A stretch of DNA of 64,000 nucleotides from Loxodes magnus (taxonomy: Eukaryota > Ciliophora > Karyorelictea > Loxodida > Loxodidae). A program made the position numbers and the translations under genes. The stretch spans positions 558,001-622,000 of the forward strand of contig CAMPDV010000095.1 of the NCBI GenBank assembly GCA_946699065.1. Reading direction: 5' to 3'. Below are positions 1 to 10,514 of the stretch, in pieces. Position 1 is the stretch's first letter. Each line of letters starts with the position of its first letter. Below the pieces are notes generated by a model, which saw nothing but the letters and a program-made list of their open reading frames with translations, ran no database searches and was not told the origin of the DNA.

Positions 1-59
1 CAGCTGAGTTATCTGAAAAATCTAATTCATTAATGCAGTCCGTCAGACTGATAAAGTGA
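1..59 (+). CDS. 3' end of a truncated gene
   Basis: Reading from base 3, the frame AELSEKSNSLMQSVRLIK runs to TGA at 57-59. The composition (Glu, Ser, Val, Arg) is richer than the AT-rich DNA that follows at once, so this looks like the last 18 codons of a gene that enters from the left. Too short to identify. Confidence 0.4.
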   Translation, partial: AELSEKSNSLMQSVRLIK

Positions 60-218
60 AACTGAGAATAACTAATAAATATTTTTAATAATTAAAATAA
101 TTCCTATACTTTTTTACCTTCTCTTAACTTTTCCATCAGACAATACAAGCATAAATAATAATATAAGCAAAACAGTAAGGCTTATTAATAAAGTTAGATA
201 GATAAAAGATAATATAAA

Positions 219-1195
219 ATGGGATATCTAATAATATCTTATTTAATTAATAATAAATGTTTATAATATATTTATTTTTGAAGCACTTCAAAAATAACTA
301 AAACAATATTATGAAAAATGTAAAGAGGTAAATTTAGAAGAAAAACTTAAAAGGAACATTTTAATTAATTATAATTAATGTGCTTAAAAACAAGTAGTCT
401 CATTGATAGCCAAACAACTAAGAAATCTGCAAATCTTAGCATTTGATATGTAGTCTAATAGAATCGCTAATATTTCATATTTAAAGGATAAAATAGACTT
501 AGCTGAAGACTTCAGGCTTACTATATAAAATATCCTTCTGTAAGTAAAAAATTATTTTGTCCTAAATATTAATCTAAGTAATTTAAAATGTAATAAGAAG
601 CTATTTAGAATACCAAACTAAGAGAAATCAAAATAGTACTTTTAGGTTCACTGAAAAAGCTTCTTAAGTACCTTTTTATTTCTTATTCGCTTATGCAATA
701 ATTGAAATTCGCTCAGTTAAATTAAAATTTATAAACATTAAAGCTCCAACTGTTCATATCTAAATGAAAAATCAAAATATCGCTTATATTGCTTAGATTT
801 GCCATATTTCCGGAATAAGAACAAAATAGCCTGCAATCCAATTGAAGACATAAAATATAAAACATATAAAGCAATTTGCTAATATTATTATAGGCAAGCA
901 CATGTATAAAGAAGGAGCTTCAGAGTAAATAAAAGTATCTAGCACAATCAAAATTAGAATTAGCGACCAATATGATATTTAATTTAGGCTTTATTCTGTA
1001 TCTACTTGTTCATATGAGAATTTTTATTAAAAACTATATCTAGCTCTTTCCATTTTATTTAGACAATCTTTGTTTAATACCCAAGTTAAATTTAATTTCA
1101 TGATAGAAGTTATAATAATTTAATCTTCTAACTTATTGTACAAATTTAAATTACTATTAAATCTAATATTAATAAAATTTATAAATATTATATGA
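219..1195 (+). CDS. unknown protein, probably three exons
   Basis: No family recognised. Two stretches look coding in different frames. The first (about 284-539) is rich in Glu, Lys, Ala and Asp (for example VNLEEKLKRN and DKIDLAEDFRL). The second (about 598-1130) contains EIRSVKLKFINIKAP and GKHMYKEGASEQIKVSS. A GTAAGT donor at 540 fits an intron 540-597 (or to 600) joining them in frame. A possible 25-nt intron at 259-283 links them to an ATG at 219. With these introns the model is 298 codons ending at TGA 1193-1195. The ORF-like composition of the two main exons is fairly convincing; the start, exon edges and last 40 residues, which are very AT-rich, are not. Confidence 0.45.
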
Positions 1196-1688
1196 CTTAA
1201 TAATAAGCATAGCCTAAAAGATTATTAATAAATTATAAAGCTTCTATCTATTACAGCTTAGTTATCTTTTTATTAATTTAATTAAAATAAAAGTTAACTA
1301 TTTTATATTTCTTCCTGAGATTATTTAGTAATTTATTAAGTTTGAATACAATACAGTTAGTAATAACTTTAAGCTACCTTAATGAACTTGTATCTATAAT
1401 TTTAATTATTATTATTATATTTGCAGTTCTATAACTTTTGATTCAGCTTTTTATATTGAGACTGCTTGCTGAATCTTAAATCAAGTAGTTTGATTGAGTT
1501 TAATGCCTTTTGCACTTAATACTTTCTATAGAAAAATCCAATTTATTTATTGTGATGAAATACCATTCAATAGTTATTAATCTAAGTAAAATTAAAATTT
1601 TGAATAACTTACTTTGAATCAATAAAGAAAGATTTAACAAATCCAATTTATTTGAAGAACCGGAATCTTTGTATAAAAGAACGTAAAA
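1196..1688. other. AT-rich intergenic stretch
   Basis: No coding signal, RNA gene or repeat that I can support. Confidence 0.5.
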
Positions 1689-2471
1689 ATGATATTTGCA
1701 ATTAAACCAGCATCTGTAATTTAAAGCATAGGAATTTCTACTTCTTAAATAAATTAAAGCAATTATTATAAATTAGGCGATTATTAAAATGGAGCAATCA
1801 TAATTATAATCTTCTTAGTTTATTTATTTACTTAAACTTATGCTTCTTTATTTGATAAGTTTAAATGCATGCATACAAAGAATTAGGTTTAATAAGAGAT
1901 GTGTAGCTTAAATAATGATTCTATCTAAAAGCTTTCTCAAAGTAATTAATTTAAAGGTTAAATAAAACATTAGCTAATAGTTTCTTTAGAAGATTCATAT
2001 TAAAAGGAATAATTTTTAGTTTTTGGTCTCTTTTATTTCTTAATTTAAAGAGACTAAGATTTAGATAAGTATTTAAATTATAAAAGGCTTAATAAGCTGA
2101 AACATAATTATCTTCAATTAGCTAGTCTTTATTTAGCCTTCATAGATATGCCTAATCATTTTACAATTATAAAGTTTATCCTTTATTTAAATTAAAATTA
2201 TATAGCGGAATTAGCTAATAGCTTATTATCTCAAAACACTAATAAAATAAGAGTAAATTTATAAAATAAAAGCATAGCATACATCATTAACTAAATTAAC
2301 TCTTTATAAGTTTAAATTTAAATCACCTAATTATTAGATTATAAGATAGCTCTATACATTTATCTATTCTTTTTAGTTAAAGCAGCTTTATCAATATTAA
2401 TGAGAATAATAAAAATTTATTTTTAATTAAGCTTTAACTATATTTAGGGGATATCTAAATAAGTAGAGTGA
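1689..2471 (+). CDS. possible membrane protein, unrecognised
   Basis: ATG at 1689 opens 260 codons to TGA 2469-2471 with no internal TGA, reading TAA/TAG as Gln. The product would have a hydrophobic segment near residues 35-55 (GAIIIIIFLVYLF) and another near the C-terminus (YKIALYIYLFFLVKAAL). No family is recognised. With a single stop codon, an open frame of this size is expected by chance several times in a window like this, and its guanine bias at codon position 1 is only slight. It is a weak candidate. Confidence 0.28.
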
Positions 2472-2935
2472 GGTAATATTTTTAATTGGAAATTATTTCT
2501 TTTAAAATTTGATAAAGTGATTGTATATTCTCATCATTGTACAGTAGATCTAACTTTATTATATTCGATAAAACAAAATTTAAAAGTTAGAATTTAAATA
2601 AATAGTCCTTAATGATTCTCAATGAGGATATTTTTAATTAGTAAATGATAGAGTAAATTTAGATAGCACATAAACAATTAACTTTACTTAGCTAATTTAT
2701 TTAATAAGCAAGCTAATATTATAATATACTAACTTGAGAAAAGCATTATAAATTATGATAATAATACTTCCCAGCTTGCTTTAATTAGATTATTTATATA
2801 GGCAATCAGGATTTATTGAAAGGTTAAGGATTTAATTAAATTGATTTAAATAATGAAAGAGTGTTAATTTAGTTGATAATAGAAAAGAAAGATTAAGATA
2901 TTTATAAAATAATAATCTAGGTTAATAATTATTAA
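2472..2935. other. AT-rich upstream region of the RING/PHR gene
   Basis: No gene seen; presumably holds the promoter of the gene starting at 2936, but no motif can be assigned. Confidence 0.5.
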
Positions 2936-4285
2936 ATGTAGAATTCTGAATGTTCAGTATGCTTAATTGGATTTGATCTTTTTAAGAGAACGCCAAAAGT
3001 ACTACCTTGTGGTCATTCCATTTGCTCGGAGTGTTTGGAAGAAATATACGCTCTGAAATAAAAAATAATTTGCCCTTTAGATTAATAAGAATTTATGAAA
3101 TAACCTAGTGAGCTTCCTAATAATTTCTTAGCCTTAAATTTCTTATAAAATAGTTACTAAGAACAAAGTTTGGTTTGCAAGTAGCATAATAAAAAGCAAG
3201 ACTTTTGATGTAAAGAAGATAACTTGTAAATATGTCTAAAGTGCGTTCAGAAAGGACATGAGAAACATAATGTAGTAGATATACCTGAAATTTTGGAGGA
3301 ATTAAGTCAGAAAGTAAAACAGCTTAATTTATAAGCCTTTTCATATAAAGAGAAGCTGAAATAGAGTATTGAAAAGGTAATGGAAACTTAGAAGAATTTG
3401 AATGATTTCTTCAAGGTATCTTAAGAGAAGCTTACTAGTATTAAATAAGAAATCCTTTTTCAAATTGAAAGCATTTTTACAGAAAAGGAAAAGTATTTAG
3501 CTGCTTAATCAGAACTACATAAAACCAAACTAGAGACTATGGCTTAGCAACTCAATGAAAAACTAAAAATAATTACAGACTTTTAGGATCATAAGAAAAA
3601 GGATATAAGTGACTTTATTATAAAGTTGAATTAAGTTGAAAGAGAGATAAAATTAAATTAAAGCAGCGAAATCTTAGTAAAATAAAGCCTAAACATACAT
3701 GAAGAATAAATTTAAGACTTAATTATAAAAATACAAGAAATGATAAAAATTTAAATTGAAACTAAAGAAGCAGAGAATGAAAATAATGAAATAATAGTTG
3801 TCAAAAGAAGGAATGAAAATGAGGGATTCAGAAGTTGATCTTTTGATGGAAAAAATTATGATTGCATAAGCTTTAAAAGCGACAGCTTTTGCCTGCTTTA
3901 AGGCTTTGGATAATTTGTTCCATAAAAAGAAGGAGACTAAATTTCAATAAAAGAGTGCAAAATTTTAAAAGGTTCAAGTTCGCAATCAGAAGAAATATTC
4001 GATTTTAAAAGAAAGATTGATATTTAGAAGAAAGATGAATAAGATAAAATTCATTAAATAATCTTTAATAACTATATCGAAATCTAATAAGGATAAATCT
4101 ACACTATCAAACTATTGCTACAAGGATCATCATGCTTTGCTTAAAAGGAGTATTAAGAATAAGTTCCTTGCTAGGAAATAGGCTGCAATTTCACATTTTT
4201 TAATACAGATTTTCAAGGGGGTGATTCAAGTAATTGCACAGGTGTTGCTTAGGGATAGATTCCTTGGTTATATTTTAAAAAATGA
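2936..4285 (+). CDS. RING / B-box / coiled-coil / PHR domain protein, probable E3 ubiquitin ligase
   Basis: 449 residues, intronless. Residues 6-49 form a C3HC4-type RING: CSVC, then CGHSICSEC, then CPLD, where Asp replaces the last Cys. Residues 81-111 are a B-box (CKQH, WCKED, CLKC, then two His). Residues of about 118-290 are rich in Lys, Glu and Gln and look coiled-coil. The C-terminal 150 residues match a PHR domain (PAM/Highwire/RPM-1): it opens with WSFDGKNYD and closes with SSNCTGVAQGQIPWLYF. This tripartite layout is that of TRIM-like ubiquitin ligases. The ATG at 2936 lies four codons before the first zinc ligand, so the start is well placed. TGA encodes Trp in WSFDG and FWCKED, and the same codon ends the gene right after the PHR domain. 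The substrate is unknown. Confidence 0.9.
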
Positions 4286-6622
4286 AATTTCTAATAATTA
4301 TTAAATTTATTTATGTCAATCTTAAAATTTATTTCTTAAGAAACTAACCATAATTAATTAAAAATTCAAGTTCTACAAATAAAATCTAAATAAAAGAGGA
4401 AAATTATCTATAATCTAATTTTCCTTCTAAATTTAAAAAATTTTTTAAGAGTTTCGCTTGTATAAATTCTTAAGCTTTGGTATACAAAATAATTATTTCT
4501 TTAAAATTTTTTCTATTATCTCAAGTTACAAATCTAAACTTGGTTAAGCTAAAATTTAAAGGATATTTAACTATAAAAATATATAATATAATTTTAACTT
4601 TGTGCTTAAATAAAGTGGTTAAGCATTGTAATTAGAATTATTTAAAATTATTCTTAATATTTTTATATTTTCATAATTTATAAAAATAATAAAATAGTTC
4701 AATTACTAAATTTAAATTTTATATATGTTTTATAGATTATTACATATAAGGTATAGATGTCTTTAAATCTTTAGAAATTTCCTAAACTCTTAGATGTCAA
4801 TGATATTATTTATATCATCAGAATAAAATTTAAAATTAGGATATTATTTCTCAAGCTTAGATCTATATATATTCAAGTATGATCAATATTTTTGCTAGTT
4901 ATGCTTATATTTATTTTAACTAAGTAAAAGAATGTCTCTCTAAGCTTTTAATTTAGATTTATTAAATTTATTTATTTGAGATTTAAATAAGCATTTTTGA
5001 TATTTTCTTTTCATTTCACTTTAATAGGAAAACTTCGAGAGCTAATTTTAAACTTTAGAAGGAATTTATTTGTAAATAATGGTATAAGATAAATCTAAAT
5101 AGTGAATATATTATTAATTACATAGAATGTTTATATTATATTTCATATTTTAAAAATAACTAATGTTTATCAGAAAGAGCGTAGTCTCATTATTAAATGA
5201 GATTTAAAAAGTAGAAAATCTTAATTGAATAGTTAATGAAACTATTAATTTTATTAAGATCTTTAATGAAAGTTTAATTCTAGTCAAATTTATAATAATT
5301 TTTACATTATTTCCTTTTTTGCTCTAAACATTTATAAGATAAAATATAATATAAAAATTTGATTTTTGAGTTTTATACTTTCTACTGATTTATCTAACCT
5401 TATATATCAATAGTCATATGATATTAATATAAAGGTGATTATGAAATTTTGTCTATATAAATATGAACACAATTATAAACCTAATTTTTAGATTAGCTTA
5501 GATTAACTTATGATATCTTCTATAATAGATCCAATAGATAACAATTATTTACATTTCTTTTCTATTTTATTTTGCTAAATAAATCTTAAAACATTTCCTT
5601 TTACATTTTCTCTTATTGATAAAAAAGTTCTGTAAGAGGAATCTTTATAATTTAATTTTTGTTGGATACTTATAAAGAAAAAATATTCGAATTAATGAAG
5701 AACACTATGATTGCTAATGCTAATACTTTTTAAAAGATTTGCATACATTTAGAGTAATCTTATATCTTAAATTAATAGTTTCTGAGGAATAATAGATCTA
5801 TGCTTAATTATAATAATACCCTAATTATTTTAAATATATATCATAAATAAATTTAGTTTTAATATCACTATCTAATATCTAAAAATTAAGTAATTTAAGT
5901 ATAAATTTTAGTTAGAAAATAATAATTCATAATAGTAGTTTGAATACCAATTTTCAAATAAATTATTAAATTTATTAATGAAATTTTAATTAAATAAGTC
6001 TTTAAAATTAATTGTATAAAGGATTTTAATACTTTAGTATAATTTATATTATTTATTAATTATTTGGAAGTAGAGCATTATATAAAAAGTGACAAATATA
6101 CAATTTTATCAAGATCTAGTAGCTAAATAAATTTAATTATTTTTAATTTATATAAATCCTAATATAAATGAAACAAATACATATCTTTCTTTAATAATAC
6201 AGGTATTTTCTTCTCAATTGGTTAACTTAACAAAATAACCTTCTTTAAAATGGAATAATTTCCAAATAATGTTATTTAATGTAAAGGATTTATGATTTTT
6301 CTAAAATAATACCCTATTAAGATGTTCTAGAAACACTGAATTTATTGGATATATCTTGTGATCTATAAAAATGTTTCTAATTTTTAGAAATATGAAAATA
6401 CATAATAGATTGTCAAAGTAACATTAATAAAATGGCATTTTTTGATTTTTGCTATTCATTGATCGAGATAAAAATTAATTGGATCCTAATAAACTTTATA
6501 AAATGATTTAATACTTTATTCAAGGATTTTTAGTTTTTATGCTTTCTATCACTTAAAAATGGCTTCAGTTTGCTTAAAATATTAAAATTAAATAAAAAAG
6601 GAAATTTTTGAATTCTACATTT
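4286..6622. other. 2.3-kb AT-rich intergenic region
   Basis: Nothing supportable. One open frame (4757-5200, +) lacks TGA but has no coding-like composition. Confidence 0.5.
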
Positions 6623-7186
6623 TCATACAAATTGATTTGCTAGGAAATTGCACAAATTCTTTACACTTGAGTCGTTTAGTTTGATTTTTTTTGTAAGTTC
6701 ATCATCCATTTAATTGCTGCTTTAAGTTTTAATTCTAAGAAATGAAGGATTTCCAGGTAAATACCTCTGCAAATTATGTTATTCTATTAGATTATCTAAT
6801 AAAATTCTTATTTGATCTTTGTTGAGACCTTTTAACTCATTTAAGCATTCTTCATAGAACTATTTGGTATCTGCTTTATATTTTTGATAAATATTTAGCA
6901 ATATTTACTCTTTTTCACTAGTCCATTCTAATTTTTTAAGTGGTATTAAAACTTAGTACCATCTCTTTTTGCATTATCTTCCAATTCGAACCTCTTTTTA
7001 ATGGAAATCTTAATTCAACTCTCTCGCAACTTTTGCCCACATTACTTTCCTGCTGGAATTATTAACCATGTTAGTTAGAAGTTAATCCTCTTACTTCGTC
7101 CAATTAACTCTAACATATTTTCTTCCTCCTAGATTGAATTACTAACTAGCTAAAGCGCAATGCAAGCTTTGTTCCTGCTGATTCAT
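6623..7186 (-). CDS. Myb/SANT DNA-binding protein
   Basis: 187 residues. The first Myb repeat begins NWTKQEDQLL (Trp29) with MWAKVARELN and ends RIGRQCKKRWYQVLIP, the typical third-helix motif. A second repeat starts KKLEWTSEKEQILL but lacks a normal recognition helix. This is the arrangement of small R2R3-like Myb regulators in protists, so it probably binds DNA in the nucleus; its targets cannot be inferred. The ATG at 7184-7186 precedes a Gln-rich lead. The stop is TGA 6623-6625, followed by AT-rich DNA with no TGA for a long way, so the exact C-terminus depends on that TGA acting as stop. Two TTACGTAA palindromes lie 40-58 bp upstream of the start. Confidence 0.85.
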
Positions 7187-7225
7187 TATTATAAAGTTAT
7201 CTGATTTCTTTTTAAACTGCTTAAA

Positions 7226-7244
7226 TTACGTAATGATTACGTAA
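7226..7244. promoter_or_regulatory. pair of TTACGTAA palindromes
   Basis: TTACGTAA occurs at 7226-7233 and again at 7237-7244, 11 bp apart, one DNA helix turn, just upstream of the Myb gene that starts at 7186. In other eukaryotes this octamer is a bZIP (E4BP4/PAR type) site. A role as a dimer-binding element here is inference from spacing, symmetry and position. Confidence 0.4.
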
Positions 7245-10200
7245 CTAAGTAAATAGATTAATACTTCCCAATTTAAAGATTCACTTGATATAATTATTTA
7301 ATTTATTCATTTAAATATGAAATCTATTCTAGTTCTTATACTCTAATTTCATTATCCTTTCTGGAATATGGTTCTAGCTATTACTCTTAAAAAATAACAA
7401 ATAACTATCTTTTAACTTTACTTCAATGCTTTATTAATAAAACTTATAATATAGAAATTAGGTATAATTTATACGAGATAAATCCAATCTTTCTATTTAT
7501 ACATAATAAGTAAGCTAGGATAACTCAACAGCATAGTTATAGGATTATCAATTCTTTTAAAAGATAATTAGTATCTTATAAATTATTAGTAAATAGGCTC
7601 AGAATTAATCAAATGCTTAAGCTGCAGGTTTTCTATAAAGAGATTCATTAGTTAAAAATGAGATAAAAACTTGAAGATATATTTATAAGGTTCTAATAAG
7701 CTTATCTAAAGGATAGATAATTCTGAGTATTTTACTATTGCCTTTACTCTAATTTAGCATATTAAATTAAGGTTAATGTAGTCGTATATTTTTCTAAAAG
7801 AGCAAATAGTAATTTTAAAAAGTCACTAGATATTAATAATTTCTATTATTACTTTATTTAGTGACCTAAGATTATCCTATTATATATTAATCTGATTTCC
7901 TGATTTCAGTCCTTCGCCTAAAAAGTAATCAGGAAAATTCTAAAGGTAAAATATGTTTAAATAACACTCTCCAAAGAAAGCAAATTAAAAGAGTAGACTC
8001 ATCATATATAGATATAATTTTATTAATATATGGAAATGGGGATTTTAGACTAAGACTAAATTAAAATATGCAACTATTGTTAAAAGTTTAATTTTGAATT
8101 AATTTTCTTTCTATTGTTATTCTTTTAGAATTATTTATAGAATATCATTAGATTTAAATTAAATTTAAATCTTAATTAAAAGTATCAAATATTAGAAATT
8201 ATCAAATGAAACTAAAAAGTCTAGCTAAATACTTAAATTTTAGCATATCAGAAACTTTAATTGATATACTTTGATATAATTAACTAATTGTAAAAGTTTA
8301 TGAATTTAATAATAAAAGTCATAGCAATTTAGATCATCAATATAGTTAAGATTTTAGTTAAAATGAAGATATATGATGCTTAAATTAGATTGCTAAGTTT
8401 ATAATTAAGCTTTATTTTATTATGCTTTATAACTATTATTATCTTTATTTTTCCTAACGAAATCTCTTTTTTAAATTGCTTAGCTGCAAATATTTTCTAA
8501 GATATACTCCCTCAAATAACCTTTTTATTAAGAAATTCTTAATTTAAGAGTTAAAAAAATTTAGACTTAAACTTTAAATTCAAAAGTGAAAAATCGAAAA
8601 TAACGAAAAATAACGAAAGGATTATACATTTTATAGCTTAAAATCAATAATAACAAAATTAAAATTCTTCCCAAATGTGTAAAATGCTATACTAAGATTA
8701 ATGACAAAACCTCTTTAATTTAATCTAAATTTAGAAGTTATAGTTATTTTCATAAGAGTAATACACTTGCTATTATTCAGATTTATTTAAAGAATAATAG
8801 TTAGGAAAATAATAGAAATTATTATAAATATTTGATTTTATTTTAATTATCTACCATTTATCTTAAATGATTACCTCTATTTATAAAGTTTACCTTGTCT
8901 GGAATGTCTTTAAATGTATTTGGTATATACATTAAAGTAAGCAGAATTAAAGAAATTTTACCAAAGAGTTTAGCTTTTCTTTAAAATATCGGAGACTATA
9001 AGGATGATCACAAATAATAAAGTATAATAATATTTCAAAGCCTATTAAATGAAAATTAAGAGAGATATTCTAATTCATACTTATCATTTAAGTTTTTAAA
9101 TTTATACAAATTAAAATTAAAATCTTCATTTGTATTATCAAATAAATCAAATTTAGACTGATAAAAGAATTTAAACTTAACTTTTTTTCTAAATTTGTAA
9201 AATAAAGTAGAGAATATAGAAAAGATATTAAGATACATTTCATAAAAATTATAGAGAATATCTAGCAATTTAATCTCTTTGTGATATATCCTTTTTATTT
9301 CTCTCTCAATAATGATAATTTTAAGTAGCTTGGTAATTCAGTATTTTTGGAAAGGTTTTAAATTATTTATATTTGCATTCAATGAAAAATTAATTAGAAT
9401 AAAATGTAAGCTATATTTAAGATTTAGCAAAAATATAAGGGAATTTTATGCCTAAATATGAATTTTGATAATAACTAAAGCTTTAAAAATAGAAAAATAG
9501 CTAGAGTGAAAATAGAAAATAACCATTATATTCATATAAGCATTAAGTATAGCGATATTATTAAAACATTTATCTATCTTACATACCTAGAATATTTCTT
9601 ATAAATACGATAACTTCAAGGTAAGAGGAAATTATAAACCTTAAAGAAAACAATTGAGAAAATTTTAAATTGAATACAGTGAATAAAAATATTTTAAATT
9701 AACTAAATGAATAAATGAGCAATAAGTATTATAGCCCTTTAAATAAAGATATTAAATCCATAAGCATTAAAACTCTTTATAAATTGACTTTTAAAAGATA
9801 GAAGACTCAATTTCTTAAAAATCAGGTTTATCAGATAATTTTGAATTAAATATTAGTTTAAATAAGTAATTTCTATAATTAACCAAATTTAAGCTAAGCA
9901 TTTTGAAAATGATATAAGTTAATATTATTTTTATTAAAATAAGTCTTATGAAATTTCTAAGAAAATGAAAGTAATAATGCTCTCGATATTTGATAAATGA
10001 ATAAAAGGCTATAGGAAATATTTAACTATACGTAGAAAGATATTTAATACAAAAGCAAAATTCTTTTAATCTTAAATCTAATTTGTAAATAAACTAATAA
10101 AATTAATAATAGCTAAGATTATGTATATTAAAGTTATATTTCTTAGCTTAAAGATGCAAACTTAGCTTGCTTAATAAAAGAAAGTTAGGAAAAAGTAAAA

Positions 10201-10514
10201 TAAATGAATGATAAATATATAAAATAATCAATTTTATATTCTAACTACAACTAACACTCATAATGATTGGATTTATAAGATTTTCATATAAGTTTTTATA
10301 ATAAAAATAGAGACATAAAGCAATTAAATAAAAATAACTTAAATTTATGAAAATTGAGGATTAAATGATTTGAGGACAACTATAACTGAGAAAGGATTTG
10401 TGGAAAATTGTAATGATATAATAAATCTTATGAAATTTTATTTATTATATTAGTTGAAGTTAAATAATCAATACTGTTAATTTTGCTTTCCTTTCATTTA
10501 AATTAGAAAATAAA
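7245..10514. other. 3.3-kb AT-rich intergenic region
   Basis: Apart from the inverted repeat at 7896-7936, no gene, RNA or repeat could be supported. A TAA/TAG-free frame at 9056-9268 (-) is composed of Phe, Leu, Asn and Lys and is not coding-like. Confidence 0.5.
7896..7936. repeat. perfect 10-bp inverted repeat
   Basis: TTTCCTGATT (7896-7905) and AATCAGGAAA (7927-7936) pair perfectly around a 21-nt loop. It lies alone in AT-rich DNA. It could be a structured RNA, a terminator-like hairpin or chance. Confidence 0.35.

Noticed and set aside
4757-5200. 148-codon TGA-free frame (+).
   Set aside because: Length alone means little when only TGA is a stop; composition follows local AT content.
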